Notes under the pieces: model-generated
Seen by the model: only the letters and a program-made list of their open reading frames with translations
Database searches by the model: none
What the model was told of the DNA's origin: nothing
From: Notospermus geniculatus
Taxonomy: Eukaryota; Nemertea; Pilidiophora; Heteronemertea; Lineidae
Length of the DNA: 64,000 bases
Direction: 5' to 3'
Assembly: GCA_002633025.1 (NCBI GenBank)
Contig: NMRB01000022.1
Coordinates: forward strand, 844,111-908,110
Made by a program: the position numbers and the translations under genes
In this document: piece after piece, positions 24,301-33,300 of the stretch
How positions within the stretch are numbered: the stretch's first letter is position 1
Layout of the letters: the number at the start of each line of letters is the position of its first letter

Positions 24301-27300
24301 GTTGCTTCAGGCCACACTGTAAGTTTTCAACGAAGTTTTCTGAAGGCCCCTTTCCACACCAGCGGATTCCGGCGCGGTTTGCGGCAAGCGGGTATTGGGA
24401 TAATTAACACGCCATGTATTGTGAAATCAACGAAGGATCCAAAAACCTGTGAAAACCGCACCGCTGACCGCAAACCACGCTGGAATCCGCTGAAGTGGAA
24501 ACGCGGCTTTATTTTGATTTGGCTGCAAGTCTGTAGCAGCTTCACTTTCACCCGATCGGCGACCCACCTGAAGCAAACTGACAAAGTGCTGTCAAGAAAA
24601 GAATGAATGGTAGCTGGTACGAGTCGATGTGGTTCTCCATAAGACGAAATACAGTCATGCAATGAAAAAGATTGATAAAACAATACTACATGTACATGCC
24701 ATTTCAGATGGCATCCACAGAGTGGAGACATGCTATCCTGGTGATCCGGGCTTTCGTTTGATTGGTGGCCAGTGTTTGAGAGCGGCCCAAACCAAGAAGA
24801 TGCCCACTACGAATAACCCATGCATGGCAGGAGCCCACCTGATGGCGTTCACTGAGAACGACGTCACGAAACTATGGTAAGCCAACTGCTGGCATGGATG
24901 ATCTCTTGTTTGGGGGAGGGGGATTACTATGAATAGCATCTTCACTATTTTCGTTTTTCGTGATCGAGATAGAAGGCCTAGATCTTGACAGTAGGCCTTC
25001 TCGACACAACATCTTCGACAAGTTGCAGTTGCTGAAACCAACCCTGCCATCAGCATGTTGTTATCGGCATCCCGACATGGATCGCCCCTTCGTCACGGCG
25101 CACAAGCTAAACCAGCACTGAAGCCATATACTGCAAAGGATTTTCATCTGAAATTTTTGTTCCCAGTGACAAGGCCTACTACGGGACGAATGGAATATTC
25201 TGGACAGGTCTGATACAGACCGCCATCGGACAGCCCATGCTGAAGTGGAGCCAATTTATCAAGTCGCCGCCAAAGACGATCCCGGGAACTTTCGTAACCG
25301 CACCTGCCCAAACAATCCTCAAGAATGCAAACACTTTGCAGTGCGGGTACAAGAAGGCGGGCAAATACTACCTTGCAGGATGCGAGCTGCCGACAACAAT
25401 TTCCTACGCCATCTACGTCTGCCAAAATCATCAGCAGAGCAACAAGAAGTATTGCGGTAGGTGAAGCTGAACATCCCAACAAAGTTGTCGTCTTTTGGTG
25501 TAGACCCACCCAGCCTCGGCCGTCCTGAATGTTGTTGGCGTCAGAGAACCTGCCATGACACCTACTGGGCCAACTTGACTGGTGTTAAGCCTGCCGCACA
25601 CTGGAGCTATCTGCTGAGCAAAAAGTCTGTCGAGACCGTTTGCTCAGCAGATAGCTCACCGAAAAATACGCGCACACGCGAGTTTTCTGCCTACCCAAAA
25701 TACATGTACGCGCACACGCGAGCTACTTGCTGAGCAAACGGTCTCGACTGACTTTTTGCAGCAGATAAAATGGAACGGGTGTGAGAATCGGATCTAGCCT
25801 CCAGGTTCTGCCTGTCAACACAGTTTTTCGATTTTATTTCAGTATTTCACACCCGATCCGCATATCTCCGGCACGCAAATTCTAAGAAATATCTGCGCTC
25901 ACTCCCACCACGTCTGGTTGGGGATACATCACAGTCGAAGGCCACCACATTGCAAATTAACTGGCCGAGCTTCAGCGGAAAGGGATGCAACATCCAGCTG
26001 AATTACGAAAGTTTCCTTTCCCATGATATCGGCGCTAATGGTGCCTCCAGACTTACCACTCCAGCCGTACCAAACCCGACCAGTGTGGGTATCTACTTGT
26101 CGTTGAAGAACGGTCACTGGAGCTTACGGTTTCCGGCCAGCACGGGTAGTTACGTGGACAAGGCTCTAGCGAAAGATAGCAGGGACCAGTTTTTCCTCGA
26201 AAATTATGTAAAGACTCCAAAGGCATCACAAGAATTTGACATCTTCATGCATACCATGAATATAAAGGATTACAACAGATATCTGGGTACGTCAGTCAGC
26301 TAAGTCTGATCCATCGATTAGGCCTACAATCATTTTGCCGAGGCAGAAATCAAGAGTTGACACTTGCGGCAGCAAGGGGCCACGTACTACCTTCGTCGCC
26401 CGTCGGAGATGGTCGAGACGGCTGTATTTTGCCCCTCCCCCCGGCAAGTGACGCCAAAAAACGTCAAGCTCGAAGTACCGGTATGGTATATACATGTACA
26501 TAGAAACGGTTGCTGTTGCAACAACCTCATGTTCAACAGCTGTGGATTTTCCTATCTTCACCATCCGGATGGTGAAGATAGGAAAATCCACAGCTATCTT
26601 CACCATCCGTTGTCACCAGATTCATTTTAAAAAATGAATCTGGTGACAACGGATGGTGAAGATAGGAAAATCCACAGCTGAAAAAATCTCAATGATGATT
26701 TGCATTCAGTCTTTCTGTTCCTTTGCAGCAAAGGTTTGTGCGGAAGATGTCAGTAAGTATCGTCACTCGACTTCTCCTAAATATCCGATCACCATAGTGA
26801 TTGCATGATGTCCCTTCGTCAAAATCAATGATTGATAAGAAAAAGGAACACTAATGTGTGTTTACAAATGGAATACCACGAAATCGAGAGGGCCAAAAGT
26901 ATACGACGTGATGTGGTAGCGGTACTTAGGTGTGACCTGAGGTTTAACCAGCCTGACACGTATCATTTCAGCAAAGCTGATGAGCTCCTATGCATCATCG
27001 ATTAACAAGCCCTGCGACTTTGCCGGTCCTTTCAGAGGCAAGACCGCAATTGGTAAGTTCGATCGACCCACCATGTCAATCCCATCCTGAGAACACCCTT
27101 CGTCACTGCAAACAAACGAGAGCGAGCATCAAGAACATACCTAATCCTAGCAAATGCAGTAGGCCTAATGACAGAAACTGTGCCTACTTTTTTGCAGAAT
27201 GTGGTGAAGGCTGGGATGAATTTGACAGCCGGTGTTACAGTCTTTTCAGTGAGATTGTCGGTGTGTACGAAGCTGAAGCAGAATGCAGGGCTTACAACGG

Positions 27301-30300
27301 CCATCTTGCCAGCATTAACAGCAAAAAAGAGTTTGACTTTCTTGCAAAGAAGGCCCCGTAAGTTCAGATTTGAAAATTACAACCTGATGCAAGGCATGCA
27401 CTTTTGAGGTCGAGTTGTTCTTTCTCTGAAATTGGACTGTCGGAGGCTGTGTATTCCAACACTCTTTTCACCAATATGTACAAAACAATCCCACACGGAC
27501 GTCTGAGAAGACCTCTCTTCGTTGTGTGTTGATGTTCTTCGTCAATGATGACGTAAGTCTTGATGTCTTAGGTATAGCAGCAACGGTGGGGCCCAGCCCG
27601 ACGGCGCATGGACTGGAGCCGTCATCGACCATTCAAAGTCACCAGCCGGCCTAACCTGGACCGACGGCACAAGTGGGACATTCACATCCCCTGGTTGGAA
27701 GACTTCTCCTTTCATTTTCAACAACCAACCGAAGGGGAATGCTCCAAAGGGCGCCTCGGCAGCGAGAATTGTCAAGGAGAGGAACAAAGCAGTGCAAGTC
27801 TGGGACATGCTGCCGACAAGGAAATATAGGTTCATTTGTGAGAGAGCACCGCTGACTGGTAAGTCTTTTGGTGAATCCTTAACAATTTCCTTCACTAGTA
27901 ATGTACTGTACATGTACTTCTTTACGCGTCGAGGACAAAGTACGACAAGGGCGTCCCAATGAAATCGCTGAACATCCTGACTTGAAGGCCACAGCAACGT
28001 CAATCAGGACCATGCATAGGGCGGCTTTCCATTTGAGTGTTTCCGTGCGCGGAAACGTTCAAATGGAAAGCCGCCTTAATCCGCGATGTTCCAGATGCTT
28101 TCACAACGATGCCTTTCTCCGTAGGGTGTGATGCAGGATGGGAGAGGTTCGGCAACAACTGTTTCAAACTGTTCGAGAGTGCTTCCAGCTTCAGTGCTGC
28201 TGAGACACTGTGCAACGACAAGAAAGGTCACCTTGCGAGTATTTGTAGCAAACAGGATTACAACTTCCTCAACAGGCACCTTATTTTGTAAGCACATCTC
28301 AACGAATTTCAGTTCTTGATCAAGAGTTGCATGGATGCGATGATCGTCATGTTAAGACCAATTCCCATTTTCCTCGAATATTTTAATGCATCACGCAGCG
28401 TAAAACGCACATGTGGACAAAAGCCCTTATGGACTTTTCGCAAAGCCCGCGAAACGCCAACGTCTATCCTGTTGTTCGGTGCTCTCTTCGTGGCATCGAA
28501 CAATTGGTTTGGCGTTCGCGTTGGCGTTTCGGGGGCTTTGCGAAAACTCGCTATTACTCCCTCTTTTTCTTGCTTCAATGATTACCATTGTAGGAATGAT
28601 GTCAAGGATGCCTGGGTTGGTATGAAGATTGACATGAAGGCACAGGCAGTCTCACAGAAGTATTCCTTCAGTTGGACTGGTGGCTGCAGCCCTTCTTACC
28701 GTCCTCCGGGTCAATATGACAAGACTTCGCCCGTTGCCGCATTGATTGCGAAGAAAGGCTGCTATAATGCCGACATCAATGCAAAGAAGTATTTCTTTTG
28801 CCAGAAACGTGCAAGTGGTAAGAAAAAATATTCGTTTTCATCTTCTGAAAGAAGGAACACTTAATATATGGACAAGATAGCTTAGCTGATCCGCAGTATA
28901 TTAAAGCGCCAGACGCCGAAAAATAATCTTAGATAGAATTCAATTATTTGTGAGCATACACAACTGGTATCACCTTTTGTCGCAGGTGCTGCAAACCCGT
29001 CCGTCCCGAACCCCTTGCCCAATCCTTGGGTAGCAAACCAAGCCAAGCCGCAGACATCGACAAAAGGTAAAATTGTCGCACTTCATCGTCGCTGAGGTTC
29101 TTTACAGAGAGATACATGACATTGTCCAGGTAACAGGAAAGGTGCTGACACTACATGTATATCTACTGGCATAGGATCAGTTGCATCACACATTTGAAAT
29201 TGCTTCGGCTCGAATCCTAGTTTGAAGTTGGTAGGCCTACATGTACTTTGGAAAGAATGCGAGTGTTGAATTCTCTTCATCACAGGTACAAAATGTGCTG
29301 ACGGCTGGTTACTCCATAACGGCTACTGTTATATAAGCCCGACGGATGCTAAAATGACCTTCGATGACGCCGAAAAAGATTGCGTGAAACGAAAAGGCCA
29401 CCTCAGCAGTGTGATGTCCAAGAGCGAGTACGACTTCCTAATGGCAAAACTCTTTACCAAGTAAGAAAACTGATTATTGGGTAGAAACGAAAGGCGCGTT
29501 TCCACTTCAGCGGATTTCGTCGCGGTTTGTGGCGAGCGGAGCGGTTTTAATGAACACGTTGTTAAACCACGTGAAAACCGCACCACTCGCCGCAACCTAC
29601 GGCGGAATCCGGTGGAAGTTCAATTTTGTCCTGGTTGGGAATGGACAAATCGGTAAAGTAAGCTCACTCTCCATCTAGTAACATTATCACCATGGTTACG
29701 ATGCGTAACCATGGTGACAGAGCTTAGTTTGTTTATTCAAGGTTTGAAAGCGTTAAGAAGGGACCATGGATTGGTCTACTCGTCACTGGAAAAGTTCAGC
29801 AGGGGTCATATTCATCTCTGTCATGGACGGACGGATCAGACCCCAAGTCATATGCCTTCCCACAGCTGTGGCACCCGGATATTACAGCAGCCTGCAGTGG
29901 TCGACTGGTAAAGAATGCAGGCCAACCGGCCGGTATCACCAACTCCAAAAGAACAGACAAGCGTTCTTACATTTGTAAACGAAAGCCACAGATAGGTGAG
30001 TTCATGCAATGTTTTTTTAATAGAATGACGATGGGGGTACCAAAGACATCACAAGAACTGAATTGAAACATTTACATTGGGATGGGGAGTACATCGGTTT
30101 GGTTACCTTTAAAGATTTCATGTTTTCATTCGCCGCAGCACAAGGGAATACTGGTGGTAATGCTGGAACCGGAAGTGGAAGTACTGGCCAAGGAAGTGGG
30201 AAAGGAACTGGTGGTACTGGTAATGCTGGAACCGGAAGTGGAAGTACTGGCCAAGGAAGTGGGAAAGGAACCGGTGGTACCGGAACTGGCACACAGACTG

Positions 30301-33300
30301 GCGGCACCAGTGCTAGTAGTGGAACCAGTAGTACCGGTACAGGTGGATCTGGCGCTGGATGTGGTAAAGGCTGGCTTTCCTACAAAGATCGATGTTACCG
30401 ACTATTCCACACGAAAATGCGCTTCTTCGCAGCTGAGAGACTTTGTAAAGTGCACCAGGGTCACCTAGCCAGTGCTAATACAGCTGGTGAATTCCAGTAT
30501 TTGGTTGGATTGTCGTCTCAGTAAGTATGTATCGTGACGGAAAGCCTTTGGCGACAAAAGCTAATTGAATTGCTGCCATACAGGTCCGTCACTTCGAAGT
30601 AGCGCATCCGGAGGATGGTGGGTGATCGGGCAGTGAAGTTCAAAGTTGATCAACAGTATTTTTTTCTACAGGTACGTGAATACGAAATCGGCGTCAACGG
30701 GCTACTGGGTGGGACCATGGTTAGGCCTTGTGTTTACTCAAAGGCCTGCATTCAAATGGACGGATGGCTCCGATAGCAAAAGTTACAGCCCGCCATGTTC
30801 GTTTGACAATAAGCCCCAGGGAGCAAAGGTTGCCAGGTTGATACAGACCAAAGCTGGCAAAGGCCAACTGTGGGATATGACTCCAAGGATGAAGAATCCA
30901 GTCCTCTGCGAAAGATCACTCTCTGCCAACACTGGTAGGTGTCATTAGGGTGTGCCGACTCCTCACAGTGACGTGTTGGCTAGAGGATTCCGTCCGAACT
31001 GTTTTTCTGGCAACTATAGGTTCCGTCTTCAATGGGGCAAGTTGTCCGGGTACGAGTTGTCCGGGGGCAAATTGTCCTAGGGGCGAATTGGGGGCCACCC
31101 CGTCGTCTGGTTCTTAACCCAAACAGTCTGACCCAAACAAGTCCTCAACGTTTTTCTCCCGTGAGAGAATCCAGATTCATTTCAAAACGGATGATTCTCG
31201 GCGTGACTCGCTTTCTGGTACCTCTGCATGACTAGTTTTGTGATTCCTTCACAGGGTGTGATAAGGGCTGGGATCGATTCAAAGACCACTGCTATAAGGC
31301 AAACAAAGAAGCAAAGTCCTTTAACGATGCTGAGAAAGTCTGCTCTGATCAGAAGGCGCATCTTGCCAGCATTTGTGGATGGCATCAGTACCGTTATCTC
31401 GTCAGAAGTCTTGCTCTGTAAGTTTTGTTTCTAACACCGTTTTTTCACTTGCCTTGAAACGGAGAACTTGTACCTGTAAAGTTTGTCAACGTCGCCAAGG
31501 ATTGGCAACTTCCTTTTTAGCGCACCTGGGGTGAGCTCTTGTCGTGGGTCTGCGTCCGTCGTCGTCCGTTAGCAGGGCACGTTTCGTAACCGCTGGCGCT
31601 ATTGATCTCAAACTTGGTACATATATACCCCTAGGTCAGATGACCTATGACACCAAGTTTCGGTCCGATTCGATTCTTGGCTTGGCCACCAGGTGGCGGA
31701 AACCAAAAACACAAAAAGTGCAATAACTCCTGAACTAATGACTGGATCACCTCCAAATTTTTATCATAGGTGTATCTAATGAGGGTACATTACATATATA
31801 ACGGGTTTTTGATTTGACCTACTTTTCAAGGTCACAGAGGTCAAAGTTCAAAATTTAGTCATTTGGTGGCGCGTTTCGTAACTGCTTTGGCTATTGACTT
31901 GAAACTTGGTACATATACACCCCTATGTCAGTTGACCTATGACACCACTTTTCGGTCCGATTCGATTCTCCGCTGTGCCACCAGGTGGCCAAAACCAAAG
32001 CTCAAAGTCTAGTAACTCCTGAACTGTAACTGGATTGTCTCCGAATTTTTATCAGGTGCATCTAATGAGGATACATGACCCTGGAACATTTCAATTTAAC
32101 ATTTGTCATTTGTTTTTCTGGTACGTTCACCCAGGTGAGCACATGGTCCATGGACCATTTCATTGCATTTGTCAAAATCACCATTACAGAAAGTGATAAA
32201 CTTGCGTTATACATGTATCTGTTGTCGATTATGTATAACGATACTTGCTACATCGAACTTCATTTTCCGCTTCATCAACATAGAGACAAAATATCAGAGG
32301 CATGGGTAGGCATACAAATAGACCGTTCAGCACAAAACAATCAACCTTCTTTTGACTGGACCGATAACTGCGGATGTACGTACAGACCACCAGGGGACTA
32401 CAAGTACGCCAATGGAAAACGGACACGGGGATACCTCAATAAAGTGAATGGAATCATAAGTGCTGAGCCGACCCTCAAGAAGCCTTTCTACTGCAAGAAG
32501 CCAGCTGCTGGTCTGTATTGAATATCGCAATACTTAGATTATAATGCCGAAACTAGAAAATTTCAGGGCGAAGAAACAGTCTTCAAGCACTGAATCAGAG
32601 AATGGTTGAAGGCAATTTGAGGTCTTAAATTACACTAGTCTTGGAATATCTTTGCCAAAATGCACAGTATGGAGGGTCGATTTCACCAATACACACCTTG
32701 CCCAGGACTATCGATGTGTCTCGTTTTAGGCGCTGATGTTAACTCTAAAACCTGCCGCACACTAGAGCTATCTGCTGAGCAAAAATTTATTCGAGACCGT
32801 TTGCTCAGCAGACAGCTCGCGTGTGCGCGTATTTTAGGTGTCGAATAAATTTTTGCTCAGCAGGTAGCTCCAGTGTGCGGCAGGCTTAAGGCCCGTTTCC
32901 ACTATAGCGGATTCCGCGGCGCTTTCCGGCGAGCGGTGCGGTTTTCACAGGGCTTTGGATAATCCTTCGATGGTTTAACAATACAGTGGCCTATTGATTA
33001 TCCCAATGCCTGTGAAAACCGCTCCGCTCGCCGCAAGACGCGGCGGAATCCGCTATAGTGGAACCGGGCCTTTCAAGGCCCATTTCCACTTCAGCGGATT
33101 TCGTTGCGGTCCGCGGCGAGCGGAGCATTGGGCTATTAAATTAAGACGGCGCAACAAACCACGGTGGGATCCGCTGTAGTGGAAACGGGCCTTCACACCA
33201 ACCATTCTTTTCCAGTTACCTGTCCTTCTTCTGGCTTCAAGAAAGTATTCAGCTCGAAAGATCCTATTAAGTTCATACAGAGTGTAGCCGACCTCACAGG

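Noticed and set aside
30017-30307. Minus-strand Pro/Val-rich frame
   Set aside because: Antisense of the Gly/Ser/Thr-rich lectin linker exon; low-complexity by-product.
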